This document shows positions 1 to 12,847 of a stretch of DNA of 64,000 nt, piece after piece. Each line of letters starts with the position of its first letter. The first letter of the stretch is position 1. A program made the translations under genes and the position numbers. This stretch comes from Spiroplasma litorale. Its GTDB lineage: Bacteria; Bacillota_I; Bacilli_A; Mycoplasmatales; Mycoplasmataceae. Location: positions 186,001 to 250,000 of the forward strand of contig NZ_CP012357.1 in NCBI RefSeq assembly GCF_001267155.1, read 5' to 3'. A model generated the notes under the pieces. The model saw nothing but the letters and a program-made list of their open reading frames with translations. It had not been told where the DNA came from and did not search any database.

Positions 1-1
1 T

Positions 2-808
<807 letters not shown>

Positions 809-885
809 TTAACAAAAAACTGCATATTTCTTTTAAACTAAATAATCCTTTATTTTATGGTTAAGAGAAATATGTTTTTTGTTAA
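809..885 (+). terminator. long AT-rich inverted repeat after gap
   Basis: Arms 809-831 and 866-885 pair almost completely, with a 3-nt bulge on the left arm and a loop of about 34 nt. The right arm contains TTTTTT at 875-880. It starts just after the gap stop codon and ends just before the pgk ribosome-binding site (AGAAAGGAA). It probably terminates or attenuates gap transcription before pgk. The long loop makes it less certain than the terminator after pgk. Confidence 0.6.
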
Positions 886-910
886 TTATATTTAGAAAGG
901 AACTTTTATA

Positions 911-2107
911 ATGAAAAAAACATTAAATGATGTAAATGTTAACGGTAAAACAGTTTTAGTTAGAGTTGATTTTAATGTTCCTATTAAAGACGGAATAATT
1001 ACAGATGATAACAGAATTAGAGCGGCTTTACCAACTATTAATTATTTAATAGAAAACAACGCAAAAATTGTTTTATTTTCACATTTAAGCAGAATAAAAG
1101 AAGAGGCTGACAAATCAAAAAAATCTCTTCAACCAATTTCAAAAAAATTAGAAGAAATTTTAGGAAAAAAAGTGTTATTTGTTAACCAAACAAGAGGAAC
1201 AGAATTAGAAACTTCTATTAAAAACCTTAAAGAAGGAGAAGTTCTATTATTTGAAAATACAAGATTTGAAGATGTTAAGAATAATGAAGTTGTTAAATTC
1301 GAATCAAAAAATAATGAAGAATTAGGAAAGTATTGAGCAAGTTTAGGAGATGTTTTTGTAAATGATGCATTTGGTACCGCACATAGAAAACATGCTTCAA
1401 ACGTAGGTATAGCATCAAATATATCTGAAAGTTGTGTAGGATTTTTAGTTCAAAAAGAATTAGAAATGTTATCAAAAGGTATTGATAAACCTGAACACCC
1501 TTTTGTTGCAATTATTGGTGGAGCAAAAGTTTCAGATAAAATTGGAGTAATTGATAACCTACTTAAAAAAGCAGATAAAATTATAATTGGTGGAGGAATG
1601 GCATTTACATTCTTCAAAGCACAAGGACATTCAATAGGTAAATCACTTTGTGAAGAAGATAAAATTGATCTTGCAAAAAGTTATTTAGATAAAGCAGAAG
1701 GTAAAATTGTATTACCAGTAGATTCAGCAACAAATAACGAATTTAAGGATTCAAAACCAAGTTTTGCTGGTTTGGATCTTCCTGAAGATCAAATGGGGCT
1801 AGATATTGGTCCAAAATCAATTGATTTATTCCAAAGTATACTTAAAGATGCTAAAACAGTTGCTTGAAACGGTCCGATGGGTGTTTTTGAGTTTGAAAAC
1901 TTTAAAAACGGTACTGTTGGTGTTTGTGAAGCTATTGCAAATTTAGATGGTGCATTTACTTTAATTGGTGGTGGAGATTCTGCTGCAGCTGCAATACAAC
2001 TTGGTTATAAAGATAAATTTACACATATTTCAACTGGTGGTGGTGCATCTCTTGAATATATGGAAGGTAAAGTTTTACCAGGAGTAGACATAATTAAAAA
2101 TAAATAA
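911..2107 (+). CDS. pgk: phosphoglycerate kinase
   Basis: Transfers the phosphate of 1,3-bisphosphoglycerate to ADP, the first ATP-yielding step of glycolysis. It has 398 aa, the usual bacterial length. The N-terminal signature VRVDFNVP is at residues 17-24. The C-terminal nucleotide-binding motif GGGDSAAA and the [14 protein letters not shown] segment are present. TGA at 1334 and 1865 encode conserved Trp (the latter in WNGPMGVFE). The start is the ATG at 911, 8 nt after AGAAAGGAA. It lies 100 bp after gap, as expected for a gap-pgk glycolytic pair, and ends in a strong terminator. Confidence 0.98.
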
Positions 2108-2140
2108 AAACTACTTAAAACTTACCAATGTAATATTTAC

Positions 2141-2194
2141 TTATAAAAACAAAAACTTCCTTTCTTTTTCAATGGGAAGTTTTTGTTTTTATAA
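2141..2194 (+). terminator. intrinsic terminator after pgk
   Basis: Perfect 20-bp inverted repeat, arms 2141-2160 and 2175-2194, with a 14-nt loop. The stem has a CTTCC/GGAAG core and long A and T flanks. It lies 33 bp after the pgk stop and closes the gap-pgk unit. The A tract on the opposite arm would also allow termination from the other strand. Confidence 0.9.
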
Positions 2195-2244
2195 TTATAA
2201 TTTTTAAAAGCATATTTTATAAAATAAAGTAATGAGGAGTAAAT

Positions 2245-3852
2245 ATGAGTACAATTAACAATAGAATAAAAAAAGATTCAGAAAAAAATGACTCACTAGT
2301 AAAATTAGTAAACGTATCAAAAAAATATAAATCAAAAATAGCATTAAAAAATATTAATCTAGAAATTAACCCTGGCGATAGAATTGGTGTTATTGGTGCA
2401 AATGGTGGAGGTAAATCAACCCTAAGTGAAATAATAGGTAACATAAGGAAACCTTCAACTGGAGAAGTTATTAGAAAAGATGGTCTGATAATAGGACTAC
2501 AATTTCAAGATTCAAAATACCCAATGGGTATAACAGTTTTGGATATGATTAAATACTACTTGCAAACATTTAATATTGAAATGACTGAAAGTGAACTTAC
2601 AAAAATTTTACGAACTTATCAAATTGAAAGTTTTAAAAATAAATTTTTAGTTAGTTTAAGTGGAGGACAACAACAAAGAGTTAACATTCTGCTAAGTTTA
2701 ATACACAACCCTGATTTAGTTATTTTAGATGAAGTTTCTACAGGTTTAGACATTGAGGTAAGAAGCGAAATATTCGATTATATTAAAGAAAATGTTGTTC
2801 AAAAAAATAAATCATTAATTTTAGTAACACATATGATGAGTGAAATTGAAGAACTATGTAATAAATATATTTATATTCATAATGGTGAAATTCATGATTC
2901 TGGAAAAGTAGAAGACATAGTTAAAGAACACGGATCTGTTCATAGCTATACTTGAAAGAAATTTAAAGAAGAAAAAGTTGAAGATTTAAAAAAAGAAGCA
3001 AAAGAAAATGATAATAAAAACAAAAAAAACAGATTTGATAGAATAATAAATAAAGCAAATAACAAGGGGAAAAATATACCCTTAGTTGTATTGTTGATGA
3101 AATATTATTATAAAGGCTTTGCAACTCCGTTCTTTTTATTTGCATTTCCTATAATTTTATTATTTTTAGAAGGATTTGCTTTTAAAGGTCAAACACTTGG
3201 TGGTGGACCAGAAATGAAAGAATATACATTATTGCATAACTTGATTGGTTCTATAGCTATTATGCAAATAATTTCTGCTGGAATATTCATTATCCCACAA
3301 ACAATTCTTGATTTTAAAAATAGCGTGTTGATGAAAAGAATTGGAGCAACCAATATTAAACCATTATTTTTTATCTTATCAGTAGTTACAATGGGTATAT
3401 TATTTATGATAGCAGGATTTTTTTGAACACTATTATGAGCTGGAATTATGTTTGGTGGAGAGTATGGTTGAAAAAATATCTCAACTCCCTATCAAGCGTT
3501 AGAGTCATTACCTTTCTTGTTTATTATTTTAGTGTCATCAATTTCATTAGGTTTAATGCTTGCAAGCATATTTAAATCAACAACTGTTTATATAGCGGTT
3601 TCTAATATTATTTATTTACCATTAGCATTTTTAGGTGGATCATTTATGCCAATAGATTTTATAATGTCAAGTGATATTTTAAAATACGCAACATATTTAA
3701 ATGCATTTAAATATTGTATGGAACCATTTAATAATGCGTGAGCAGGAAAATTTGAATTTAATAGTGAAATAATAATATATTTAGTTGTTTCAATAAGTTT
3801 AGTATTAATTTATATAACTGTAGGGTCATTTAAATTAAAATGAGAATCTTAA
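2245..3852 (+). CDS. ABC transporter with fused ATPase and permease
   Basis: A 535-aa fusion. Residues 1-235 are an ABC ATPase: Walker A GANGGGKST at 51-59, signature LSGGQQQR, Walker B DLVILDE. Then comes a charged Lys/Glu-rich linker (about 237-270), and a C-terminal ABC-2-type membrane domain with about six hydrophobic segments and the motif LGGSFMPIDF. TGA codons at 2953, 3424, 3436, 3469, 3739 and 3841 are Trp, and the frame is continuous to TAA 3850. The start ATG follows AATGAGGAG. Such half-transporters probably act as dimers that export drugs, lipids or peptides; the substrate cannot be told. It stands alone between two terminators or terminator-like sites. Confidence 0.9.
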
Positions 3853-3924
3853 TTTAAAGTATTTGCTTTTTAGTAATTTATAGTGTTAACATTAAAAAGG
3901 ATAAATAATTTATATGGAGAAATT

Positions 3925-4698
3925 ATGAAGTTTAGAAAAATTGATAACACAGAATGAATTAAAAATTTTTTTGTAGATAGTGAATATCTTTATTTAACAA
4001 ATAGTCAATTTAATAAAAAAAACTTTATAGGTAGAATAAAACTGAAAACATTATATGAAAATTTAAAAATTAAATCAGATATTGAAAGATATTTTTTATC
4101 CAACCCAAATCCATATGAATATAATGGTGTACAAGGCGCAAATAGTGATATAGATATTTTTTTAAATAATCAACTTTTTATACAAAACATATTTTTACTA
4201 AACAATGTTCAATATGTTACCTTCCTTGATGATGATAAAAAAATCTATACAAAACCTCTTTATGAAGATAGTGATAATAAAAACATAATTGATTGTTTAT
4301 TTTATACAAAATTTAAAAATGACTATATTTTTAAAAAAAATAATAGTATTTATTTTTATAATGAAAACAAGAAATTTGATTTTGATTTTGTAAATATAAT
4401 ACCATTTAATAATATTTTTATTGTTCAAAAAGAAAATGAAAATATTGTTGTATATTCTGAGGATCTAACATTTTTATATGAAATTGATAATTCGTTTTGT
4501 TTTAAAAAAATATTTTATATAAATAAAAAAAATATACTTATTTCCTATAGGGATGAAGGGGTTACGTATATTTATAATGTAGAAAGTAAATCAAAGATAA
4601 TATTTTGTAATTATTTTATTATTAACGCTAAACTAATAAATGAAAACTTAATAATTATAAAACCTTCAATTAATGATAATGTGATCTTTGTTTCTTAA
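3925..4698 (+). CDS. hypothetical protein, 257 aa
   Basis: An open frame of 258 codons with one internal TGA (Trp-11), start ATG 3925, 6 nt after GGAG. I recognise no family. The protein is rich in Asn, Lys, Ile and Phe, with no signal peptide or membrane segment, and has repeated short aromatic beta-strand-like stretches (for example IFIVQKE, ENIVVYSEDL, KNILISYRDEGVTYIYN) that recall a small beta-propeller or beta-sandwich. It follows the ABC exporter by 72 bp on the same strand and may be cotranscribed. Its terminator is the one split by IS copy A. That the ORF is real rests on its length in a very AT-rich sequence and on the good RBS. Confidence 0.7.
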
Positions 4699-4718
4699 TA
4701 TAAAAAAAACCGTTAAAT

Positions 4719-5979
4719 TGAACATCTAAAATAAAATTGACTGTAAAAAAGTACTTTTATTGTTAAAATTTTATTGAAAGGTGTTCTTTTTATGTGGCAA
4801 AACAATGAACAAAAAACGAAAAACTTAATATAATTAATGAATCAAAAAAATGGCTATTTTAAATGCGGCATTAAAGTTTGATATTAGTACTAGCACAATT
4901 AAAAGATGAAAATCAGAGTTAAAAGTTAAAGATGAAAGAGCCCTTGAATGAGGTAGCGGAACACAAGCAAAAGGAAATATTAAAAAATTTAAATCTCATA
5001 ATTGAATTTTTAAAGAACCTGATGATATGAGCGTTGAAGAATTAAGAGAGGCTTTGAAACTGGAACGAGCTTTAAAAAAGCATTTGGCGAAGACGACTAA
5101 GGAAAAGTACTTTGCCATTTTTAATGTTAAAAGAATGTTTTCTTTGAAATTATCTTGTTTATATTTAAAAGTTTCAAGGTATGGATATTTAAAATGACTT
5201 AAAAACGGAAAACCAAAGTATAAAAATTATAATAGAATTTTAGCAATTAAGATAAGATGCCTTTTTTACTTGTTTAAAAAAAGATATGGTTATAATATGA
5301 TAACTTTATTTTTAAACAAATACTTTAAAGAAAGATGAGACCCTTGAGTTGTTTATAGATATATGAAAATAATGAGTTTAAAAGCAGTGAAGAAAAAGAA
5401 AGTTCCAAACTATGATAAATCAGGTCCATTAAGATTTGAAAATTTATTAAATAGAAACTTTAATTCTAAAAATATAAATGAAAAATGAGTAAAAGATGTA
5501 ACTTATATAAAAACTATTAATGGAAATGTTTATCTATCTGTTATAAAAGATTTGTTTAATTCTGAAATTGTTGATTGAAAGTTATCGGTTAGTCCTAATA
5601 ATAAATTATGTCATACAAATTTAATAAGTTCTATTAAAAAAAGAGATGCTCCAAAAATAATTCATTCAGATCAGGGAGCGCCATACACAAATGAAACTTG
5701 AGAAAGATTATGTAAAAATAATAATAAATATTTCTATGTCAAGAAGAGGGAACTCCCTAGATAATGGTGCATGTGAGACTTTTTTTGGAACTTTTAAAAA
5801 TGAATGTATATATACATATAAAGTAAAAAAAACTACATCACTCAAATATTTATAAAATTATCTCAGACTATATAGAGTTTTATAATTACGTTATACCTTG
5901 TCTAAAGCATAAAAAAACTCCATACTAAATTCGTATGGAGAAAGTATCTTTTTAATGTCAATTTTAATTGACAATTTCA
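4719..5979 (+). mobile_element. IS3-family insertion sequence, copy A (decayed)
   Basis: A 1261-bp element, plus orientation, the same family as copies B, C and D. It starts TGAACATCTAAAATAAAATT and ends AATTGACAATTTCA. The ends form imperfect inverted repeats of about 36 bp sharing TAAAATTGACA and AAAAA.GTAC blocks. The flanking triplets are AAT (4716-4718) and GAT (5980-5982), so the 3-bp target duplication is imperfect here. It lies between A8CCG (4702-4712) and CGGT7 (5987-5996), the two arms of a former terminator shared by the convergent genes on either side. Confidence 0.9.
4794..5955 (+). pseudogene. IS3-family transposase, copy A, frameshifted
   Basis: Compared with the intact copy B, the start codon is GTG instead of ATG. 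One base is lost from the A run near 4843, two bases are lost near 5717, and one base is gained in the A run near 5825. Near 5926 a TAA replaces a GAA codon. The net length, 1162 instead of 1164, fits these changes. Remnants of the DDE core are readable (VKDVTYIKT with the first Asp, IHSDQGAPYTN with the second, and SLDNGACETFFGTFKNE with the Glu). It cannot make a functional transposase. Confidence 0.9.
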
Positions 5980-6005
5980 GATAAATCGGTTTTTTTATAT
6001 TAATA

Positions 6006-6935
6006 TTAGTTTCTCATTTCGTAATTTTTTTGTTTTTCAGATAAATTTGTGTAAACACCATATTCAAATGAGCCACTTTTTGATCATATTCCTTTAATTG
6101 TTTGTCATATTGTAAATATAATAAACAATTGCATTGCAATTCTCAAAGGTGCCAATAAAGCATTCAAGAATCCTGCACCACTTTTTCTATCAAATAAGTC
6201 ACTAATTATTGAGATTATTGAAAGAATAGATAAGATTATTTGTATTATTAATATAATTGTTGCGTAAATAATGTTAATAATTGCAACAAAGTTCATTAAT
6301 TTGTAACCTGCTCCTCTTTTGTCTCATATTGCTTTAGCGCCTGGTCCTGCAAATAATGAACAGTTAATTATTCCTCAAAATGCAATCAATATAAACACAA
6401 TATATACAACTTGGTTTGTTACTGATTCAAGGTCCATTGACATATTCATTGCCTTATTAAAAATAAGGTAGAAAGAAATGCCTGTTACTGAAACTAATAT
6501 TGCATTAATTCCATATCCTTTAGATATAGTAAACTTTGGATCAATTGTTGATCTCACCTCTGTATTTGGCATTTGTGCCAATATCATTGGAGTTAATATA
6601 CCTCCCACTGATAATGAGAATAAAGCTAAAATTCATCTATTATTTATTAATGTATCATCATCTGATTTTCTTAAAAAATTAATAATGTATGAACAATAGA
6701 ATACATTTCCCACAGCTAAATATCCAAGGAATGCGAATAATACAGGTATGTATTGAGGGTCTAGCCCATCAGCTAATAATTGTAGTTGTTCATTACTAGT
6801 AATCCCATTTCTAAATATTGACTGAGCTACATATATTAAAGCTCCTAAACCAATAGCGGCCACAATTAAACCAAAAATATTTGCAAGAAATAAAAAGAAT
6901 CTAAGAGAACCAATTGATCTTCCTGGTCGTACCAT
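6006..6935 (-). CDS. multi-pass membrane protein, 309 aa
   Basis: Unknown function. About seven or eight hydrophobic segments are visible, starting with LFLANIFGLIVAAIGLGALI and including a very Ile-rich helix (about residues 225-250). No binding motif is recognisable. The start is the ATG at 6935, 6-7 nt after a near-perfect Shine-Dalgarno AGGAGGTG; an upstream in-frame GTG (6944) is part of that Shine-Dalgarno and so is not the start. Several TGA codons are Trp, and the frame ends at TAA 6006-6008. It is the last gene of a minus-strand run, and its terminator arm (5987-5997) has been cut off by IS copy A. Confidence 0.75.
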
Positions 6936-7005
6936 AAATTTCACCTCCTAAGGTAATGATATCATTTTTTTATATAAAAATTCTTTTTATATAAAAACAA
7001 AAATG

Positions 7006-8013
7006 TTATTTACTTTCCTCAAAATTGATTAAAATTAAAAACTCGCCAAGGACTTCTTTTGGTGAAGTCATTTTTGCATAGAAATAACCATTTTTTAAAA
7101 TATGATCGTTTTTATAAACTTTACCTGGTTTATATTTACCGTTATCTAAAACTGCCTCGAAAACTGTCTCTTTATCCATGTTTTCATCTCTACCTATTTT
7201 TTCCAAGCTTTTTGGTGCTTCTATATTAAGTTTTTTATGAATGTAACTTATAATTTTAGATTGATATTTTTCATCATCTATATTTAATTTAAACACTAAA
7301 ACATTCATATATTGTAAATTTGCTTTAAATGTTATATCTGATTCGAATTTATCATCTGTATGAGTAATATCTACAACATAATATATTTTAATATAAAACC
7401 TATTTTTAAATGGTTTTTTAATATCGTTTAGATTTTTGAATTCTTTATATGATTCAATACCATACATCCTAATTCCGTTAATTTCTTTAACAGTAGATGG
7501 ATCTTTTGGATCAACATATTTAACATTTAAAGTAATATTTAAATAATATAAATCACCATATATAAAATTTGTATGTTTTTCAATTTTTATAATTTGTTCA
7601 ACTTCAGTAATTTTATTAATATCTTTTTCAATGTTTGGTATAAATAAATTTAAATTATCAACACTAGTTTTGCCGATGCTTTTAGTTTCGTTTTTAAATG
7701 TTGTTTCAACAGAATCAATTTTAAAACTGGTTGTTTTATATTCGTTCACTTTTTTAAAAATATCTGCAAAAGCATTATTTTTAATGCTCTCTGAGAATTT
7801 ATTATCTTTGATTTCAGCGCTTGTTATAACACCGTTAGTTTCTCATTTTAAGTTATCAAAATTTATGTTTGCAAAGTTATATAAGTAATCTATATATTCA
7901 TCTTTCTCTGAAACTGGGGGTTCTTCCTCTTTTGCTTTATCTATATTTATATATCCTAAAACAGCTCCAGATGCAAAACCAAATGTTGAAGCAACTAACA
8001 TAATTTTTTTCAT
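7006..8013 (-). CDS. secreted or membrane-anchored hypothetical protein, 335 aa
   Basis: Begins MKKIMLVASTFGFASGAVLG, a typical signal sequence or anchor, but has no lipobox Cys, unlike the lipoproteins elsewhere in the window. The rest is hydrophilic, with alternating charged and beta-prone segments (for example KFESDITFKANLQYMNVLVFKLNIDD). I recognise no family. The start is ATG 8013, behind AGAGGA. One internal TGA (Trp) interrupts it at about 7843. It sits between the membrane protein at 6006-6935 and the amino-acid permease, on the same strand. Confidence 0.75.
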
Positions 8014-8068
8014 ACATACATCCTCTTAAACATTACATTATTTATAATTTTACTATATTTATTAATAA

Positions 8069-8087
8069 AAAAACGCCTAAGCGTTTT
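8069..8087 (-). terminator. intrinsic terminator after the amino-acid permease
   Basis: On the minus strand AAAACGC-TTAG-GCGTTTT is followed by a T run (8062-8070 region). The stem overlaps the permease stop codon at 8086-8088. It separates the permease and RNase J genes from the secreted-protein gene downstream. Confidence 0.85.
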
Positions 8088-9648
8088 AAATGTTATTTGG
8101 AATTTCTATTATTTTAAATACTGATTCATAATCATTAAGTATTTTCATTTCCTCGTTATTTGATTTAATTTTTATAAGCAATTTTTTATGATAAACAAAA
8201 TATAATAATATTGCAGTTACAAAAACAATCACTAAATATAATAGTTGGAATGTACTTGATAGAATTGATTGTATATCATCTGTTTTCATAAATCCATTTA
8301 TTAAATCAATGAAGTACATCACAAAGAAAAATGTTAATAGAATCATTGTTAAAATTCAACCAATGTATTCTCAAACTTTTATTTTTATTTTCTTTCTAAA
8401 GCCTTGAACTAATGCTGTAGGTATAACCATATAATAGATTAATAGCAGCAATATTGAAGCTGAATTGGCAATTGTTCCATAATTAAAGGGTGATGGTTTT
8501 TTTGCGATACCCTGAACTATGTCTGGTATAAATAAAAATAAGAATCCAGTAACCATTATTATAATAATTGTAGTTAATACACCTGCAATTGGGACATTTT
8601 CTTTGTTTTCTTTTTTAAATAATTTAGAAATAAATCTTTGACTAGCTAAAGGTTCAAGGGTTGAACCTCCAAACATTGTAACTTGTAATGATGAATTAAA
8701 TCTCATTAAAACGGTACATACAATTATAAGCCAAGGACCAAATTTTTTTAAAAAGTCACTATCAAATTTTTTAAATATTTGAAGATTTGGATTCCCACTG
8801 AATGGTGCATTAACAGCAAACATAATTATTAAGCTAAACAATATATAAAAAACTGTAGTTGCAATCATTATAATAATTATTGCAATTGGCATATTTTTGC
8901 TTCTATTCTTTATGTTTTTTCCTGTTGTAATAAAAGTTTCAATACCCGCAAAGGCAAAGAAGCATGTTGTAAAAGTTTTACTAAATGACGAAAAACCAAA
9001 CGAAGAATTATTTACATATTGGTCTAGCCCTGAAGATTCACTTGTAAATCCTGCCACCAGTCCAAAGATCATAATTAGTATAGTTATTCCTCATGTCATA
9101 TATCCAATTATTATAGAAACATATTTATATTTTTTAATTCCAAAGAAAATTATGGTAGCTGCAAACATATATAAACCAAATGCAATTAAATCCAAGTATA
9201 AACTTCCTCAAGGACCTCATGAACCTCAAGGGTTTATTTGATTGTTCTTGTCATAACCAACAAGGTTGTTATCTCCACCATCAAAATTTTGCCTTACCAT
9301 TGATACGATTAAACCCATACCAATAAGAGGAATAACTGAATAGTTGATTATTCCCATTAGTAATCCTCAAAACTTACCAAATGCAGTTCTAACATATTGA
9401 CTTGCACCACCATTTGCTTGAGGGTGTTGCTTTACAAGTTTTGCAAATGCCCATGCACACATAAAAGCAACAATTCCTTCAAGAACAAAAATTCAAAGTA
9501 TATGGATACCAACTCCTACATTTTGTCCTTCATCATTTGTATTTGTGACTACACCAGCAAAACTTGCTGTAAATGTAATTCCAGCGATAAAACTAACGCC
9601 CATTCATATTAAAGAGAGCAAACCTAACTGCTCTTTTTTCGTTTTCAT
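8086..9648 (-). CDS. amino acid permease, APC superfamily
   Basis: A 520-aa integral membrane transporter, probably importing an amino acid at the plasma membrane; the substrate is not predictable. The N-terminus has the APC pattern (GLLSLIWMGVSFIAGITFTA, then an HPQANGGASQYVRTAFG segment), followed by AFAGIETFITTGKNIKNRSK, which matches the conserved TM6 region of the family. About 12 to 14 hydrophobic segments are visible. Many TGA codons are Trp (for example the PWGSWGPWG stretch near 9200). The start ATG 9648 lies 1 nt after the RNase J stop, with no good Shine-Dalgarno, so translational coupling is likely. It ends in a terminator. Confidence 0.9.
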
Positions 9649-9649
9649 T

Positions 9650-11431
9650 CTATTTAATTTCTACCTTCCTATTTAATATGACAGGTATTATTAAAGGATT
9701 TCTTCTTTTACATCTAAATATAAAAGGTGAAAGAGACTCTTTTATAGAATTTTTTATAGCACCAAATGTTGGTTTTGAAGAATTTAATACGCTCAAAACA
9801 GCATTGGTAACAATATTTATTGCCTCAGCAATAACATTTCCACTTTCTCTAACATAAAAACTACCTCTTGAAACAATTCGAGGTTGTGATGATAATTTGT
9901 TAGTTTGTGAGTCAATAGAAATAATTACAGCCATAAGACCATCATGACTTAAAATATTTCTTTCTCTAATAACATTACTTGCTTTACCTGTCATATCTTT
10001 ACCATCAATAAAAATAGCATCAGCAGGAACTCTTTTTCCAAGTTCTGCAACACCATTATGAAGTAAGATTTGATCCCCATTTGCAACTACAAAAACATTA
10101 TCTTTTTTAACATTGACTGAATTTGCAGTTTCTCCATGGGTTTTTAGCATCCGATATTCTCCATGCATAGGCATAAAGAATTTTGGTTTTAATAATGTGA
10201 ATAAAATTTTTTGTTCTTCTTGACTTGCGTGTCCTGAAGTATGTATTTTATTTTCACCGCTATTTTCAATAACGATGGCTCCAATTTTAGTTAAATTGTT
10301 GACTACGTTTTCAACATCTGCTCTATTACCTGGAATAGGAGAAGAAGACATTATTACTGTGTCGCCAGGAATAATTTTTATGGTTTGGTGTTCCATTCTT
10401 GAAATTCGTGAAAGCGCAGCCATTGGTTCACCTTGACTACCAGTACATAAAATCATAATTTGGTTTTTTGGATAATTATCAATTTCGTTAGGTTTTATAA
10501 ACATTTTGTCATTAATATTTAAATGCCCAATTTGTCTAATTATTTTAATGATTCTTTCAATACTTCTACCTATGACAATTATTCTTCTACTATATTTATT
10601 AGCTAATTCAATGATGTGTTGTAATCTATGAACATTTGAAGCAAAAGAAGCAATTATAATTCTGCCTTTGGCTTTTAAAAAATGAACATCAATATTTTGA
10701 ATAATCTTTTTCTCTCCAATAGTATAACCTTCAACCTCTGCATTAGTAGAGTCAGCCATTAGCAATTGAATTCCTTCGTTCCCTCATTTAGAAAGTCTTT
10801 GAATATTTGCGTTATGTCCTAGTGGTGTTCAGTCAAATTTATAGTCTCCAGTAGAAAAAATAGCTCCATTTGGAGTCTCTATATAAATACCAAATGCGTC
10901 AGGAATTGAATGATTTACTGCTGCAAATTCAAGTTTAAAGTGTTTTGTTGAATATACATCATTTTCGACATACTCTCTAACAACTGTTTTATTTTGTAAT
11001 TTAAATTCTTTTAATCTATCTCTGATTAAAGCAGCAGCTAATTCTGGTGCATATATTACAGGAACATCAACTTGTTGTAAAAGATATGGAATACCACCAA
11101 TGTGATCTTCATGACCATGAGTTATAAATAAAGCTTTTACTTTTTCATTATTTTCAACAAGATGACTAAAATCAGGTATAACTGCAGTAATACCTAATTG
11201 GGTATTATCTGGAAATTTAACCCCTGCGTCTAAAATTATAATTTCATCATCATGTTCTATACAATATGTATTTTTCCCAACTTCTTCAAGTCCACCTAAT
11301 GCATATACTTTAGTTGGTAGTTCTGAGTAATCTAATTTTTTTCTTTCTGGATTTTCATTATCCTCTAGTTTTTTTACTATTATTTTTTTTTCTAATTCAC
11401 TTAATAAATTATTCTTATCGTTATTTTCCAT
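9650..11431 (-). CDS. rnj: ribonuclease J
   Basis: Metallo-beta-lactamase/beta-CASP ribonuclease, with 5'-3' exo- and endonuclease activity, acting in mRNA decay and rRNA maturation. It has 593 aa. The zinc motif HGHEDH is at residues 105-110. Other family motifs are FSTGDYKFDWTP, MADSTNAEVEG, LCTGSQGEPMAALSR and HTSGHASQEEQ. The first 38 residues are a charged extension not needed in the family core. TGA codons near 10766-10828 are Trp. Mollicutes usually have two RNase J paralogues (J1 and J2); I cannot say which this is. It is cotranscribed with the permease downstream. Confidence 0.93.
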
Positions 11432-11591
11432 TTTTTATTCCTTTCAAATTATTAAATTTATATTATCTGTTAATTAAATTATCATAGAAGAACATTTGAA
11501 AATATTATAACAAAAATATTACTATTTATTTTTTTTAAAATACATAATTTTACAAAAAAAAATTTATACCGTAGTATAAAATTTATTTCAA

Positions 11592-12227
11592 TTATATTAA
11601 AAATCAATCATCTTCTGAGTAAAAAGGTTGTTTTTTATTAATTCAATCATAAAACAACTTACCATTATTATGATCCAATTCATGTTGAAATACAATTGCT
11701 TTGTAACCCCTTAAAGTAAGGTTTACTTCTTTTTTTGTTAATCAATCATAACCTGTCACCTGAATTTTATAACTTCTTGGAACTAAACCTTTGTAATCTT
11801 TATCAACGCTAAGACAACCTTCACCGCCATCAAGACAAGCAATTTGATTGCTTTTTGCAATAATTTTTCCATTTATAATTGCATATTCTTCAGCATTATC
11901 TTTACTATCTTGATGCTCTTCAGATTTTTTCTTTTTTGTTCACTCAAATCTTGCAAAAAACATATTCTTATTTACACCAATTTGTGGTGCAGCCAAACCA
12001 ACTGCAGGTCTTAAATGATCTTCTTTTTGTTTGTTATTTAAAATTGGGTCTTGACTGTATCTTACAAAATCAATTAAACGGTGCATTGTATTTTCATCTT
12101 CTGAACTTAATGGTAATTTTACATCTAATGATGTGTTTCTTATGACCTCAGGTTGATTATCTTTCCAAAGTCATTTGTTAGTGGGAATCTCTTTTTGCAA
12201 AAGATCCTTTTCTAAATCTAATTTCAT
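11592..12227 (-). CDS. def: peptide deformylase
   Basis: Removes the N-formyl group from nascent proteins; an Fe2+/Zn2+ metalloenzyme. It has 211 aa. The three family motifs are clear: [15 protein letters not shown] (metal-ligand Cys) and QHELDH (two His ligands and the catalytic Glu). Several TGA codons are Trp, which breaks the frame into short pieces under the standard code. The start is ATG 12227, after GAGGTATTT. Between its end and rnj lie 160 bp of AT-rich sequence where I see no gene. It is divergent from rsmD, with both promoters in the 60-bp gap. Confidence 0.96.
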
Positions 12228-12249
12228 ATAAATACCTCAAAAATAATTA

Positions 12250-12255
12250 TATAAT
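12250..12255 (+). promoter_or_regulatory. putative -10 box for the rsmD-gmk-rsmB unit
   Basis: TATAAT, a perfect consensus, lies 32 bp upstream of the rsmD start in the def/rsmD divergent gap. I see no convincing -35, and AT-rich sequence makes chance matches common. Confidence 0.4.
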
Positions 12256-12287
12256 AAATTTAATTTCTTAGAGTAAAAAGAGGTTTT

Positions 12288-12845
12288 ATGAAGGTTATTA
12301 GTGGTAAATTTAAAGGGCGAAAACTAAATGTTCTTGAAGGTTTGAATACAAGACCAACATTAACAAGAGTTAAAGAGGACATTTTCAATGTATTAAATAA
12401 TTATTTTATATATAATGAAAAAATTTGTTTAGATTTATTTGCTGGAAGTGGGGCTCTTGGAATTGAAGCAATATCAAGAGGGGTAAAACATGTTTATTTT
12501 AATGAACATAACAAAGATGCAATTAAAGTATTAAACTCAAATCTTGAAAAGATAGGTAAAGAAGATTTTACAATATTGAATTTAGATTTTAAAGACGCTT
12601 TAAAATATATGTTGGAAAACAATATAAAAATAGATTTACTTTTTCTAGATCCACCATTTAAAGAAGTTGGCTATTATAAAGATTTTTTTGAGTACATTAG
12701 TAAGGTAAAAATAATCAATAATTATGGTATATTAATAATAGAGTCTAAAGAAATTTTAGAAAAAAATTTACTATTAGGTTACGTGTGTTTAAAATATAAA
12801 TTTTATAAGAATAAGCATTTATATATTATTAGGTTAGAGGAATAG
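12288..12845 (+). CDS. rsmD: 16S rRNA (guanine-966 N2)-methyltransferase
   Basis: Methylates G966 of 16S rRNA during small-subunit assembly, using SAM. It has 185 aa, the usual length. Family motifs: ISGKFKGRKL at the N-terminus, TRPTLTRVKEDIFNVL, the SAM-binding DLFAGSGALGIEA, and the catalytic DPPF motif in LLFLDPPFKE. The start is ATG 12288. It is followed by gmk after 2 bp, so the two are in one operon. Confidence 0.95.
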   Translation: MKVISGKFKGRKLNVLEGLNTRPTLTRVKEDIFNVLNNYFIYNEKICLDLFAGSGALGIEAISRGVKHVYFNEHNKDAIKVLNSNLEKIGKEDFTILNLDFKDALKYMLENNIKIDLLFLDPPFKEVGYYKDFFEYISKVKIINNYGILIIESKEILEKNLLLGYVCLKYKFYKNKHLYIIRLEE

Positions 12846-12847
12846 AA

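Noticed and set aside
6955-7000. Twin TTTTTATATAAAAA repeats after the secreted protein gene as a terminator
   Set aside because: The repeats are AT-only and each is self-complementary; they may fold, but I could not separate this from chance in such sequence.
11432-11591. Possible small RNA gene between def and rnj
   Set aside because: Homogeneously AT-rich, with no stem of note, no promoter/terminator pair and no match to RNase P, SRP RNA or tmRNA features.
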